This document shows positions 18,651-27,350 of a stretch of DNA of 34,691 bases, piece after piece. The notes below the pieces were generated by a model. That model did no database searches. It was given only the letters and a program-made list of their open reading frames with translations, and had not been told where the DNA came from. Source of the stretch: an uncultured Caulobacterales bacterium (lineage in GTDB: Bacteria > Pseudomonadota > Alphaproteobacteria > Caulobacterales > Caulobacteraceae); NCBI GenBank assembly GCA_903837135.1, contig CAILTK010000091.1, positions 1-34,691 of the forward strand. Direction: 5' to 3'. The first letter of the stretch is position 1. Each line of letters starts with the position of its first letter. The position numbers and the translations under genes are program-made.

Positions 18651-18680
18651 CCGCCCTTAAGCGGATTCGTTTAAGGGCGG
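18651..18680. terminator. 13-base-pair hairpin between convergent fadL-like and pth
   Basis: CCGCCCTTAA at 18651-18660 is the perfect reverse complement of TTAAGGGCGG at 18671-18680, and three inner pairs (one G-U) extend the stem around a GATT loop. It lies between two convergent genes and could end transcription of either one. On the minus strand only three T follow, so it may act as a weak terminator or RNA end protector. A GANTC site (GATTC, 18664-18668) sits in the loop. Confidence 0.5.
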
Positions 18681-18704
18681 ACATTGCTTTGGAGCCTGAA
18701 GTTC

Positions 18705-18752
18705 AGAGCGCCGCCGGAGCGAAACCGGTTCCGGCTCTTCGCGCGGCGCTCT
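18705..18752. repeat. 48-base palindromic element at the 3' end of pth
   Basis: AGAGCGCCGC (18705-18714) pairs perfectly with GCGGCGCTCT (18743-18752); inner GAGC/GCTC and AACCGGTT complete a long imperfect palindrome. It resembles the dispersed intergenic palindromes of alphaproteobacteria that carry an AACCGGTT core and begin with AGAGC, and it shares these features with the element at 31059-31163. It overlaps the stop codon of pth by two bases. Confidence 0.5.
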
Positions 18753-19368
18753 AGGACTCCCGCGCCGCGGCGCGGGGGTCGAGCTTCTCGGCGGGGGCCA
18801 GGCGCATGACCTCGGCCTGGTATTTCTCGTCCTCGCCGGCCGCCAGCAGCGGCAGGGCCTCGGCGCAGGCGCGGCACAGGGCCGCCACCCAGGCCTGATC
18901 GACCTTGTGGAAATCCGACAGCACATGGCCCATCACCCGGTCCTTGTGCCCCGGGTGGCCCACGCCCATCCGCGCCCGGCGGAAATGCGGTCCGATCTGG
19001 GCGATGATCGAGCGGATGCCGTTGTTGCCGGCCGCCCCGCCGCCGTGCTTCAGCCGGAAGCGGCCGGGCGCGAGATCGATCTCGTCGTAGAAGGCCACCA
19101 CCTCCGACGGATCGACCTTGAAGAACTTGACCGCCTCGCCGACGGCGTTTCCTGTGCTGTTGTAGAAGGTCTGCGGCCGCAGGATCAGGGCGCGCACCTC
19201 TCCGCCCGGCGTGGGGATCTGCCCTTCGCGGGCCAGGCTCTGGAACCGCTTGCGCTCGGTCCCGAACGACCAGCGATCGGCGATGGTCTCCACCGCCCGA
19301 AAGCCGAGATTGTGCCGGGTGCCGACGTACTTCGGCTCGGGATTGCCGAGGCCGACCAGGATCAGCAT
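18751..19368 (-). CDS. pth: Peptidyl-tRNA hydrolase
   Basis: A 205-residue peptidyl-tRNA hydrolase, which releases peptides from tRNAs dropped by the ribosome. The N-terminus MLILVGLGNPEPKYVGTRHNLGF contains the key asparagine and catalytic histidine, YDEIDL supplies the aspartate, and GGGAAGNNGIRSI and GVGHPG are conserved. Length and start are standard. The C-terminal tail (KLDPRAAARES) is somewhat long. It lies 23 bases downstream of rplY on the same strand, the common rplY-pth pairing. Confidence 0.97.
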   Translation of the reverse strand: MLILVGLGNPEPKYVGTRHNLGFRAVETIADRWSFGTERKRFQSLAREGQIPTPGGEVRALILRPQTFYNSTGNAVGEAVKFFKVDPSEVVAFYDEIDLAPGRFRLKHGGGAAGNNGIRSIIAQIGPHFRRARMGVGHPGHKDRVMGHVLSDFHKVDQAWVAALCRACAEALPLLAAGEDEKYQAEVMRLAPAEKLDPRAAARES

Positions 19369-19391
19369 GCCGCCGCCCCAGGACCCGCTTG

Positions 19392-20078
19392 TCAGTCCAC
19401 GTCGGACTTGGCCGCCGCGGCGTCGGCTTCGATCGCGGCCGTTTCGGCCTCGGCCTCGGATTCCGCATGCTGTTCGGCCGAGACTTCGGCGTCGGCCGCC
19501 GCGTCTTCCGACGCCAGGGCCGAGGTGCCGACCACCGTCGCCACCACCACCGAGCCCTCGGCGGTGGGACGGACGCCCTTGGGCAGCTTCAGATCCGACA
19601 CATGGACGGTGTCGCCGATGTTGAGGCCCTTGAGGTCGACCACGATCTCTTCGGGAATGTGGTCGGCGGCGACCAGGATCTCGATTTCGTGGAAGGCGAC
19701 GTTCAAGGTGCCGCCGCGCTTGATGCCGGGGCAGACGTCCTGGTTCTTGAAGTGCACCTGGACCGAGATCTTCACGTCCTGGTGGGCGTCGACGCGGTAG
19801 AGGTCGAAGTGCACGGGCACGTCGGTCACCGGGTGGAACTGCACGTCCTTGGCGATGACCGGCTGGGTCTCTTCGCCGTATTTCAGGGTGACCAGGTGGC
19901 CGAGCAGCTTGCCGGTGTAGAGCGACTTGCGGAAGGCGTTGAGATTGACGGCGATGGGGACCGGCCCCTTGTCGCCGCCGTAGAGCACGCCCGGCACCTT
20001 GCCTTCACGGCGCGCCGCACGGGCTCCGCCGGTGCCCGTGTGCTCGCGCACTTCGACGTTCAGGACGATCTCGGCCAT
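19392..20078 (-). CDS. rplY: 50S ribosomal protein L25/general stress protein Ctc
   Basis: A 228-residue long form of L25 (TL5/Ctc type), which binds 5S rRNA. The N-terminal RNA-binding domain shows REHTGTGGARAARREGKVPGVLYG; the second beta-rich domain runs from about residue 95 to 190 and includes NQDVCPGIKRGGTLN and DLKGLNIGDTVHVSDLKLP. The last 45 residues are a low-complexity alanine/glutamate tail, common in alphaproteobacterial L25. Starting at ATG 20078 gives the typical MAEIVLNVE opening. It lies upstream of pth with a 23-base gap. Confidence 0.97.
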   Translation of the reverse strand: MAEIVLNVEVREHTGTGGARAARREGKVPGVLYGGDKGPVPIAVNLNAFRKSLYTGKLLGHLVTLKYGEETQPVIAKDVQFHPVTDVPVHFDLYRVDAHQDVKISVQVHFKNQDVCPGIKRGGTLNVAFHEIEILVAADHIPEEIVVDLKGLNIGDTVHVSDLKLPKGVRPTAEGSVVVATVVGTSALASEDAAADAEVSAEQHAESEAEAETAAIEADAAAAKSDVD

Positions 20079-20238
20079 AGCAGCGCCTTACCAAACGAAA
20101 CCGCCGCGCCCGATAGCCCTGTCTCAGGGCCGCGACGCGGCGAGCATGAGGGGTTGATCCGCCCACCAAAGCGGGGGCGAAAAACGAAGGCGCGTCCTTA
20201 CACGCTTACGATGGACCGCGCAATGCCGGGCCGGCCGC

Positions 20239-21312
20239 TTATCGACCGGCGGCGTCGGCGCGGGCCGCCGGCGCGAGGCTCTGCGCCGCCGTCGACGGCG
20301 CCGGAGTCTGCACCGGCTGAGGCTGGCCCGCCGCCTTGGCGATGCACTGCCCCGTGTCGATCAGCACGTGCTGGCCCAGGCAGAAGATGTCCTCGTACCA
20401 GGGTTTGGCCACCGCCAGGCACTGGTAGAGGTTGAGCTTGGACATGTTGAGGCAGAACCCGTCCTTGGTGTCGTCGAGCAGCGGCTCGAGCGCCGCGTCG
20501 TTCTCGTCGCCGCCTTCGCCCAGGGCCGCGATCGCCGCGACCGCCAGGCCGCGGGTGACGACCTGGGTGTAGGGCGGCGCGGACGCCGCGCCGGCGACGG
20601 CGACCTTGCGCTCTACGGCGCGGTCGTCGGAGCCGGTCACCGCGCGTTTCATCTGGTTGAGATCGGCGGTCTCGGTGGTCATCGGCGCGGCCGAAACCAC
20701 CTTGGCGTGCGCGAGCCGGCCGGCGGGATCGGTGATCGGCGTCTTGGACCAGGCCTGATGCTGCACGTCGTAGGCCGACTGCTTGACCAGCTCCCCGGCG
20801 CCGCGAACCTTGGCCCCTTCGGCGTTCAGGCTGGCGATGATCAGGCCGGCCGCCGCGGGCGAGCCCGGCAGGGCGGTGGCGTAATAGGGATCGGAGGCGA
20901 GCTTCTGAGCCAGAGCCTTCCGCTGGACCGGGTCGACGGCGTAGGTGCGGACGCTGGCGACGAAGCCCGGCTCCTGCAGCGCCACCACCGCCGCGTAGGC
21001 GATCGCTCCGCGGGACAACTGCTGGGCCTCGTAGCTTTCGCCGAGGGTGAGGGAATCCTCGATCGCCGGCCCGCTGGTGAAGCTCGGCGTGATCGACGCC
21101 GCGTGCCTCATGTAGGTGCGGAACTGGCCGGCGCGCTCGACCACCTGGCTGGACAGGGCGACCGGCGGCGGCGCCACGGCCGCGACCGGGATGGGCGCCG
21201 GCGGCAGCGGCGTGAGCTTCTGTTCGGGCGCGCAGGCGGCGAGAGCCCCGCCCATGAGGCCGGACAGCAGCAGCAGGCGCAGCGATGTCAGGCGGATCGA
21301 AGCAAGCATCAT
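20239..21312 (-). CDS. Putative lipoprotein of unknown function
   Basis: A 357-residue protein with a lipoprotein signal: a short basic start, a leucine-rich core (LTSLRLLLLSGLMGGALAAC) and a lipobox ending LAAC, so it is probably lipidated at that cysteine and exported. A proline-rich linker follows (TPLPPAPIPVAAVAPPP), then a helical, alanine-rich domain. A C-terminal segment has four spaced cysteines (DGFCLNMSKLNLYQC and DIFCLGQ..GQC), possibly two disulfides. I do not recognise the family. The ATG at 21312 puts the signal at the extreme N-terminus; an in-frame ATG at 21348 is an alternative. It sits between prs and rplY, which are often adjacent in related bacteria. Confidence 0.75.
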   Translation of the reverse strand: MMLASIRLTSLRLLLLSGLMGGALAACAPEQKLTPLPPAPIPVAAVAPPPVALSSQVVERAGQFRTYMRHAASITPSFTSGPAIEDSLTLGESYEAQQLSRGAIAYAAVVALQEPGFVASVRTYAVDPVQRKALAQKLASDPYYATALPGSPAAAGLIIASLNAEGAKVRGAGELVKQSAYDVQHQAWSKTPITDPAGRLAHAKVVSAAPMTTETADLNQMKRAVTGSDDRAVERKVAVAGAASAPPYTQVVTRGLAVAAIAALGEGGDENDAALEPLLDDTKDGFCLNMSKLNLYQCLAVAKPWYEDIFCLGQHVLIDTGQCIAKAAGQPQPVQTPAPSTAAQSLAPAARADAAGR

Positions 21313-21435
21313 GACGGTGCGACCCCAGTTGTCGGAGAAGGCGAACATGTCGGCGGGAAAGGTTAATTCCCGCTAACGACGAACCATATCTTGCCCGATG
21401 CGGACGCTTTATGGCGCCTGTGAGTCCCGCAGCGG

Positions 21436-22368
21436 TCAGTCGAACAATTTAGACACCGACTCCTCGTTGGCGATACGGCGGATCGCCTCACCGATCAACG
21501 GCGCGACCGTCACCTGGCGCACCTTGGTGCAGCCGCTGACCAGGGGCGAAGGCTCGATGGTGTCGGTGACCACCAGTTCGTCCAGCACGCTGCCCATGAT
21601 CCGCTCGCACGCCGCGCCCGACAGAACGCCGTGGCTGACATAGGCGGAGACGCTGTCGGCCCCCTGGTCCATGAGCGCCTTGGCGGCGTTGCAGAGGGTG
21701 CCGGCGGAATCGACGATGTCGTCGAACAGGATGCAGCGACGGCCCGCCACGTCGCCGATGATGTTCATCACCTCGCTCATGCCCGGGGCCGAACGACGCT
21801 TGTCGACGATGGCGAGGTCGGCGGTCAGCCGGTCGGCCAGGGCGCGGGCGCGCACCACGCCGCCGACGTCAGGCGAGACGATCATCAGCTTGTCGGAGCG
21901 GTGGTGGGCCTTGATGTCCTGGGCCATGACCGGAATGGCCAGCAGATTGTCGGTGGGGATGTCGAAGAAGCCCTGGATCTGGCCCGCGTGCAGATCCAGC
22001 GTCAGCACCCGGTCCGCGCCGGCCCGGGTGACGAGGTTGGCCACCAGCTTGGCCGAGATCGGGGTGCGGCCGCCCGTCTTGCGGTCCTGCCGGGCGTAGC
22101 CGAAGTACGGCATCACCGCGGTGATCCGCTTGGCCGACGCCCGCTGCAGGGCGTCGCAGCAGATCAGCAGCTCCATCAGGTTGTCGTTGGCCGGATAGGA
22201 GGTCGACTGGATCACGAACACGTCCTCGCCGCGGACGTTCTCCTCGATCACCACGAACACCTCGTTGTCGGCGAAGCGGCGCACCTGCGCCTTGGTCAGC
22301 GGTACATCGAGGTGATCGCCGATGGCGGTGGCGAGCGTCCGGTTGGAGTTGCCGGCGAGCAGCTTCAT
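21436..22368 (-). CDS. prs: Ribose-phosphate pyrophosphokinase
   Basis: A 310-residue class I PRPP synthetase, making phosphoribosyl pyrophosphate from ribose 5-phosphate and ATP for purine, pyrimidine, histidine, tryptophan and NAD synthesis. Conserved parts are the [20 protein letters not shown] opening, [12 protein letters not shown], the [11 protein letters not shown] segment, the flexible-loop KRRS and the PRPP-binding [10 protein letters not shown]. The start at ATG 22368, with AGGA upstream, gives the standard [10 protein letters not shown]-terminus. A longer frame from 22581 overruns the neighbouring promoter region. It lies 97 bases downstream of the small membrane protein gene. Confidence 0.97.
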   Translation of the reverse strand: MKLLAGNSNRTLATAIGDHLDVPLTKAQVRRFADNEVFVVIEENVRGEDVFVIQSTSYPANDNLMELLICCDALQRASAKRITAVMPYFGYARQDRKTGGRTPISAKLVANLVTRAGADRVLTLDLHAGQIQGFFDIPTDNLLAIPVMAQDIKAHHRSDKLMIVSPDVGGVVRARALADRLTADLAIVDKRRSAPGMSEVMNIIGDVAGRRCILFDDIVDSAGTLCNAAKALMDQGADSVSAYVSHGVLSGAACERIMGSVLDELVVTDTIEPSPLVSGCTKVRQVTVAPLIGEAIRRIANEESVSKLFD

Positions 22369-22465
22369 CGGAGGCGTCCTGAGGGTCGTTCGAGGGGTCG
22401 CGCAGGCTTCTAGGGTCACCGACCCGCGGCGGCAAGCCCGTGACGGCTCTATGTCATGCGCCGGG

Positions 22466-23047
22466 TCAGTGCGCCGCCGCCGCCTCGTGCTTTTCCTGGC
22501 GCGCGAGAAGCGCGCGGAGGGCGACCAGGATCGACAGGGCGTTGGCGGCGATCTCGAGCCACAGGCGGGCCTGGGCCACATAATTCACGTAGGCCGACCC
22601 TGCGTTGAGCGTCAGCACCAGGAGGGCGGAGATCAGCTGGGCCGGAAACTTGAACACCGCGGCGATCACGCCGGTGAGCGTGTCGTAGAGGTGGCTGGCG
22701 CCGGAGATCTGCTGGCCGGTGAAGTAGGCGTAGCCGTCGAACGCCAGCACCGGCGGGAAGACCAGCAGCAGATAGATCACCATCGCGCCGAGCCAGATCA
22801 GCGCCCCCGACAGCTGGCCGGAGATCAACAGGCCGACCCCGCGCATGGCCAGATAGCCTTCGGCCAAGACCAGCCCGACCAGCAGGATCGCCAGAAGCAC
22901 GTCCACCACCGTGCCGAGGGGGACGCCGATGAACATGTTCGCGGCGATCGCCGAGGCGACCGCGGCCAGCAGGGCGAACATCCAGTAGCGTCCGAACCCG
23001 GCCAGCGCCGACACTGACGGATCACGCTGAGCATGGGCCTTCGCCAT
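22466..23047 (-). CDS. Small multi-pass membrane protein of unknown function
   Basis: A 193-residue hydrophobic protein with about four or five predicted membrane spans (for example around residues 22-60, 65-100 and 125-180) and a charged C-terminus ([11 protein letters not shown]). I do not recognise a family. The start at ATG 23047 is supported by a strong AGGAGG seven bases or so upstream; a longer in-frame ORF to 23233 is not. It is divergent from the acyl-CoA synthetase gene, with about 175 bases of shared promoter region, and followed by prs. Confidence 0.78.
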   Translation of the reverse strand: MAKAHAQRDPSVSALAGFGRYWMFALLAAVASAIAANMFIGVPLGTVVDVLLAILLVGLVLAEGYLAMRGVGLLISGQLSGALIWLGAMVIYLLLVFPPVLAFDGYAYFTGQQISGASHLYDTLTGVIAAVFKFPAQLISALLVLTLNAGSAYVNYVAQARLWLEIAANALSILVALRALLARQEKHEAAAAH

Positions 23048-23223
23048 CCGCGCCTCCTCTGAGCCGTTAACCATAGTGCAGCCAAATCGCGCCGCTGCAT
23101 ACCGTGCTCGCCCGACAGGATGCGGGCGCCATCGTGTCCGGCGCGCCACCGCGGTGATCCGATCGCGGCCCGTGACAGAGCCGCGCTTGACCGGGCGATG
23201 GCCGGGGGCGCAAATCGCGGCGC

Positions 23224-25035
23224 ATGGGGACACGAAGCACGATTGGATTTTGGGCGCGGACGTTGCGGGAGCTGCGCTTCCTCGGCGCGCTCAGGCGCTC
23301 CCTCAAGCGGCTGAAGGGCATCGAGGGCGCGAGCCGCAACCTGACGTGCGACGACCTCGAAGCGGCGGTGGACAAGTTCCCGCAGCGGCCCGCCATCGAG
23401 TTCGAGGGCAGGACGCTGACCTATTCCCAACTCGACGCCATGGCCAACCGCTACGCCCACTGGGCCACGGGCCGCGGCATCAAGCGGGGCGATACCGTCG
23501 CCCTCTTCATGCCCAACCGGATCGAGTACATCCCGGCCTGGTACGGCCTGTCCAAGGTCGGGGTGGCCACGGCCCTGATCAACAACAACCTCACCGGCGC
23601 GGCCCTGGCGCACTGCCTGAAGATCTCCGGCGCCGCCCACCTGATCGCCGACAATGAGACCGCCGCCGAGTTCGAAGCCGTGCGCGGCGATCTCGGCCGC
23701 TCGATGATGGAATGGATCGTCGGCGGCGCCTCGGCCAAGGCAGATCGCGATCTCGACCGCACCCTGAAGGGCGTGTCCTCGCTGCGGCCGACCCGCGAGA
23801 CGGCGCGCTACGGCGTCACCGCCAAGGATACGGTGCTCTACATCTACACCTCCGGCACCACCGGCATGCCCAAGGCGGCGCGCATCCCGCACACCCGGGC
23901 GCAGACCTACATGCGCGGCTTCGCGGCGGCCACCGACTCCCGGCCCGACGACAAGATCTACATTCCCCTGCCGCTCTACCACGCCACCGGCGGTCTCTGC
24001 GCCGTCGGCGCGGCCCTGCTCAATGGCGGGCAGATCGTGTTGAAACGGAAATTCTCGGCCAGCCAGTTCTGGGACGACATCGCCCGCCACCACTGCACCA
24101 TGTTCGTCTACATCGGCGAACTCTGCCGCTATCTGGTGAATCAGCCCGAACACGACGCGGAACGCACGCCGGTCAAGCTCGCCTTCGGCAACGGACTGCG
24201 TCCCGACGTCTGGGAGAAGATGACCCGGCGGTTCCGGATCGGCAAGGTGCTGGAGTTTTACGGCTCGACCGAGGGCAACGTCTCGCTGCTGAACTTCGAC
24301 GGCAAGCTCGGGGCCGTGGGCCGGATTCCCAAATACCTGGCCAAGCGGTTCAACGTCCGGCTGGTCCGCTTCGACATCGAGACCGAAGAGCCGGTGCGCA
24401 GCGCCCAGGGGTTCTGCATCCCGTGCGCGGTGGGCGAGGTCGGCGAGGCGCTCGGCGAGATCCGCACCGACGATCCGCGCGCCAACTTCACCGGCTACGC
24501 CGACAAGGGAGCGACCGAAAAGAAGATCCTGCGCGACGTCTTCGTCCGCGGCGACGCCTGGTTCCGGACCGGGGACCTCCTGAAGCAGGACGGCGAGGGC
24601 TATTTCTATTTCATCGACCGACTCGGCGACACCTTCCGCTGGAAGGGCGAGAACGTCTCCACCAGCGAGGTGGCGGAGGTGCTGGCCGAGGTTCCGGGCG
24701 TGAAGGAGGTCAACGTCTACGGCGTGGTCGCGCCCGGCGCCGAGGGCCGGGCCGGCATGGCGGGGCTGGTCACGGCCGAGGGGTTCGAGATCGACGCCTT
24801 GGCGCGGCACGTGGCGGACAGCCTGCCCGCCTATGCGCGCCCCGTGTTCCTGAGGCTGCTGCCCGAGATCGAAACCACCGGCACCTTCAAGTATCGCAAG
24901 ATGGACCTGGTCGAGGAGGGCTTCGATCCGGCCAAGGTCGGCGACCCGCTGTTCGTCCGCAACGTCGAGAACGGCTACGAGCCGCTCACGCCCGAGATCT
25001 ACGCGGCCATCATGGGCGAGACCTACCGCTTCTGA
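23224..25035 (+). CDS. Long-chain acyl-CoA synthetase (FATP/FadD6 type)
   Basis: A 603-residue AMP-forming ligase of the fatty-acid transport protein/very-long-chain acyl-CoA synthetase branch. The ATP-binding motif is YIYTSGTTGMPKAA (around residues 206-219), followed by the FATP-type FYGSTEGN and FRTGDLLKQDGEGYFYFIDRLGDTFRWKGENVSTSEV; the C-terminal lysine motif TGTFKYRKMDLVEEGFDP is present. It would activate exogenous long-chain fatty acids, or sterol side chains, as CoA thioesters. It ends just before the convergent argF stop (five bases apart), so readthrough is a possibility. Confidence 0.94.
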   Translation: MGTRSTIGFWARTLRELRFLGALRRSLKRLKGIEGASRNLTCDDLEAAVDKFPQRPAIEFEGRTLTYSQLDAMANRYAHWATGRGIKRGDTVALFMPNRIEYIPAWYGLSKVGVATALINNNLTGAALAHCLKISGAAHLIADNETAAEFEAVRGDLGRSMMEWIVGGASAKADRDLDRTLKGVSSLRPTRETARYGVTAKDTVLYIYTSGTTGMPKAARIPHTRAQTYMRGFAAATDSRPDDKIYIPLPLYHATGGLCAVGAALLNGGQIVLKRKFSASQFWDDIARHHCTMFVYIGELCRYLVNQPEHDAERTPVKLAFGNGLRPDVWEKMTRRFRIGKVLEFYGSTEGNVSLLNFDGKLGAVGRIPKYLAKRFNVRLVRFDIETEEPVRSAQGFCIPCAVGEVGEALGEIRTDDPRANFTGYADKGATEKKILRDVFVRGDAWFRTGDLLKQDGEGYFYFIDRLGDTFRWKGENVSTSEVAEVLAEVPGVKEVNVYGVVAPGAEGRAGMAGLVTAEGFEIDALARHVADSLPAYARPVFLRLLPEIETTGTFKYRKMDLVEEGFDPAKVGDPLFVRNVENGYEPLTPEIYAAIMGETYRF

Positions 25036-25039
25036 CGGC

Positions 25040-25972
25040 TCAGCAGACGCCGCCGAGACACCAGGCGATGACGGCCTTCTGGGCGTGGATGCGGTTCTCC
25101 GCTTCCTCCCACACCACCGATTGCGGGCCGTCCATCACCGCGTCGGTCACCTCCTCGCCCCGGTGCGCCGGCAGGCAGTGCAGGAAGAGCGCGTCCTTGG
25201 CCGCGAATCCCATCATCGCCTGGTCCACCTGGAAGGGCTCGAATGCGGCGACGCGCTCGTCGTGATCCGTGTCGCCCATCGACACCCAGGTGTCGGTGAA
25301 GACCGCGTCGGCGCCCTCGGCGGCCTCGCGGGGATCGTGGCCGACCTCCACCTTGCCGAGATTGCCGGCGCGGGCGAGGTCCATCAGGTCGGGGTGATAG
25401 GCCGCCGGCGTCGCCACCCGCAGGGTGAAGCCGAGCTTGCCGGCGGCGTGGATCAGGCTGGCGCAGACGTTGTTGCCGTCGCCGACCCAGGCCAGGGTCT
25501 TGCCCTCCACCGGACCCCGATGCGCCTCGAACGTCATCAGGTCGGCCAGGATCTGGCACGGGTGCCCGCGGTCCGTCAGCCCGTTGATCACGGGCACGGT
25601 GGCGGCCTGGGCGAAGCGCTCGATATCCTCGTGCCGGTTGGCGCGGATCATCACCAGGTCCACCATGCGCGACAGCACCCGGGCGGTATCCTCCACCGGC
25701 TCCCCGCGGCCGAGCTGCATGTCCTGGGCGTTGGCGATGACGCTGGCCCCGCCGAGCTGGCGGATGGCGGCGTCGAACGAGAAGCGCGTGCGGGTGGAGT
25801 TCTTCTCGAAGATCATCGCCAGCGTCCGGCCCGCGGCCGGGGCGTCGGCGTCCACCCTGCCGGTCGGCCAGCCGCCGCGCGCGGCCTTGCGCCGCGCCGC
25901 CTCGTCGAGCAGGGCGCGCAGGGTGGCGCCGTCGAGCCGCCACAGATCGAGGAAGTGCCTGAGCTCGGCCAT
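25040..25972 (-). CDS. argF: Ornithine carbamoyltransferase
   Basis: A 310-residue anabolic ornithine carbamoyltransferase, making citrulline from ornithine and carbamoyl phosphate in arginine synthesis. The carbamoyl-phosphate motif STRTRFSF, the [13 protein letters not shown] segment, the [15 protein letters not shown] motif and the ornithine-binding [13 protein letters not shown] are all present. It begins four bases after the stop of argD, forming an argD-argF operon. No aspartate transcarbamoylase features are seen. The gene is complete. Confidence 0.97.
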   Translation of the reverse strand: MAELRHFLDLWRLDGATLRALLDEAARRKAARGGWPTGRVDADAPAAGRTLAMIFEKNSTRTRFSFDAAIRQLGGASVIANAQDMQLGRGEPVEDTARVLSRMVDLVMIRANRHEDIERFAQAATVPVINGLTDRGHPCQILADLMTFEAHRGPVEGKTLAWVGDGNNVCASLIHAAGKLGFTLRVATPAAYHPDLMDLARAGNLGKVEVGHDPREAAEGADAVFTDTWVSMGDTDHDERVAAFEPFQVDQAMMGFAAKDALFLHCLPAHRGEEVTDAVMDGPQSVVWEEAENRIHAQKAVIAWCLGGVC

Positions 25973-25976
25973 GCGC

Positions 25977-27218
25977 TCAGGCCGCCTGACCGGCGGTCTC
26001 CGCTTCGGCGCGTTCGCAGATGCGGTCGAGCTTGGCCACCGCTTCGGAAAGCTCCTCGCGGGTGATGATCAGGGGCGGCAGCAGGCGAACGCAGTTGTCG
26101 CCGCCGCCGGCGATCAGGAGTTTCTCGTCCCGCGCCCATGCCATGAAGGCGCGGTTGTTCGGCTTCAGCTTGAGGCCGACCAAGAGGCCCTTGCCGCGGA
26201 TGTCCTCGATCACGTCCGGATGGCGCGCCTTCAGCCCTTCGAGCTGCTGGGTCAGATAGCCGGCGACGTCGCGCACATGCTCGAGCATGGCGTCGGTGGC
26301 GATCTCGCCGATGGCGGCGCGGGCGACCGCCATGGCCAGGGGGTTGCCGCCATAGGTCGATCCGTGGGCGCCGACGGTCATGCCCTTGGCCGCCTTGGCC
26401 GTGGCCAGGCAGGCGCCGACCGGAAAGCCGCCGCCGAGGGCTTTGGCCAGGGCCATGATGTCGGGGGCGTAGTCCTCGCCCGCCCATTCGTAGGCGAACA
26501 GCTTGCCGGTCCGGCCGAGGCCGCACTGGATCTCGTCGTAGATCAGAAGGATCCCGTGCTCGTCGCAGAGTTCGCGCAGGCCGCGCAGCCATTCGGTCGA
26601 CAGGGCGCGCGCGCCGCCCTCGCCCTGCACCGGCTCGATCAGGATGGCGGCGGCGGTCGGCCGGGCGGCGGCGGCCTTCACCATCTCCCAGTCGCCCCAG
26701 GTCGCCTGCTCGTAGCCCGGCAGCGTGGGGCCGAAGCCGTCCACATAGCCGGGGTTTCCGGCCGCGTTGACCGCCGCATAGGTGCGGCCGTGGAACGCGC
26801 CGTCGAAGCCGATGATGTCGATCCGCTCGGGCTGGCCGTTGGCCGAGTGGTATTTGCGCGCGGTCTTCAGCGCGCACTCGATCGCCTCGGCGCCCGAGTT
26901 GGTGAAGAAGCAGACGTCGGCGAAGCTCAGCTCGCACAGCCGCGTCGCCAGCGCCTCCTGGTCGGGAATGCGGAAGATGTTGGACACGTGCCACAGCTTC
27001 TCGCCCTGGGTCTCCAGCGCCTTGACCAGGGTGGGATGGGCGTGACCGAGCGCGTTGACGGCGATCCCGGCCATGCAGTCGAGGTAGGCTTCGCCCTCGG
27101 CCGTGTAGAGGCGCACGCCTCGCCCTCGCTCGAACGCCAGCGGGGCGCGGCTGTAGACGCCCATCAAATGGTCGGCGGGAACGGGGACCTCTTGCGATCC
27201 GGTTTCAGGAGCCGCCAT
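25977..27218 (-). CDS. argD: Acetylornithine/succinyldiaminopimelate aminotransferase
   Basis: A 413-residue class-III PLP-dependent aminotransferase that converts N-acetylglutamate semialdehyde to N-acetylornithine. Conserved parts are [29 protein letters not shown], the FHGRT motif, EPVQGEGG, the aspartate in [14 protein letters not shown] and the PLP lysine in [14 protein letters not shown]. It is directly upstream of argF (four-base gap), as in other Caulobacterales. The N-terminus ([14 protein letters not shown]) has a short extension before the family start [15 protein letters not shown]. Confidence 0.96.
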   Translation of the reverse strand: MAAPETGSQEVPVPADHLMGVYSRAPLAFERGRGVRLYTAEGEAYLDCMAGIAVNALGHAHPTLVKALETQGEKLWHVSNIFRIPDQEALATRLCELSFADVCFFTNSGAEAIECALKTARKYHSANGQPERIDIIGFDGAFHGRTYAAVNAAGNPGYVDGFGPTLPGYEQATWGDWEMVKAAAARPTAAAILIEPVQGEGGARALSTEWLRGLRELCDEHGILLIYDEIQCGLGRTGKLFAYEWAGEDYAPDIMALAKALGGGFPVGACLATAKAAKGMTVGAHGSTYGGNPLAMAVARAAIGEIATDAMLEHVRDVAGYLTQQLEGLKARHPDVIEDIRGKGLLVGLKLKPNNRAFMAWARDEKLLIAGGGDNCVRLLPPLIITREELSEAVAKLDRICERAEAETAGQAA

Positions 27219-27350
27219 CTGCAGCCCTCCAAACGCGAAACGCCCCGGCTGCCCCGCCTGGGGGTCAGGTCGGGTCCGGAGCGGAAGCGGCGCTTTTGAG
27301 CGAAAGGCCGCCGGACGTCAATGCATGTTCGGGCCGAGGCTGGCCTGCGG

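Noticed and set aside
22825-24810. A 661-codon minus-strand frame opposite the acyl-CoA synthetase
   Set aside because: Antisense to a gene with complete AMP-binding motifs; the translation has no recognisable domain.
25425-27299. A 624-codon plus-strand frame opposite argF-argD
   Set aside because: Both argF and argD carry all expected active-site motifs on the other strand; this frame is a shadow.
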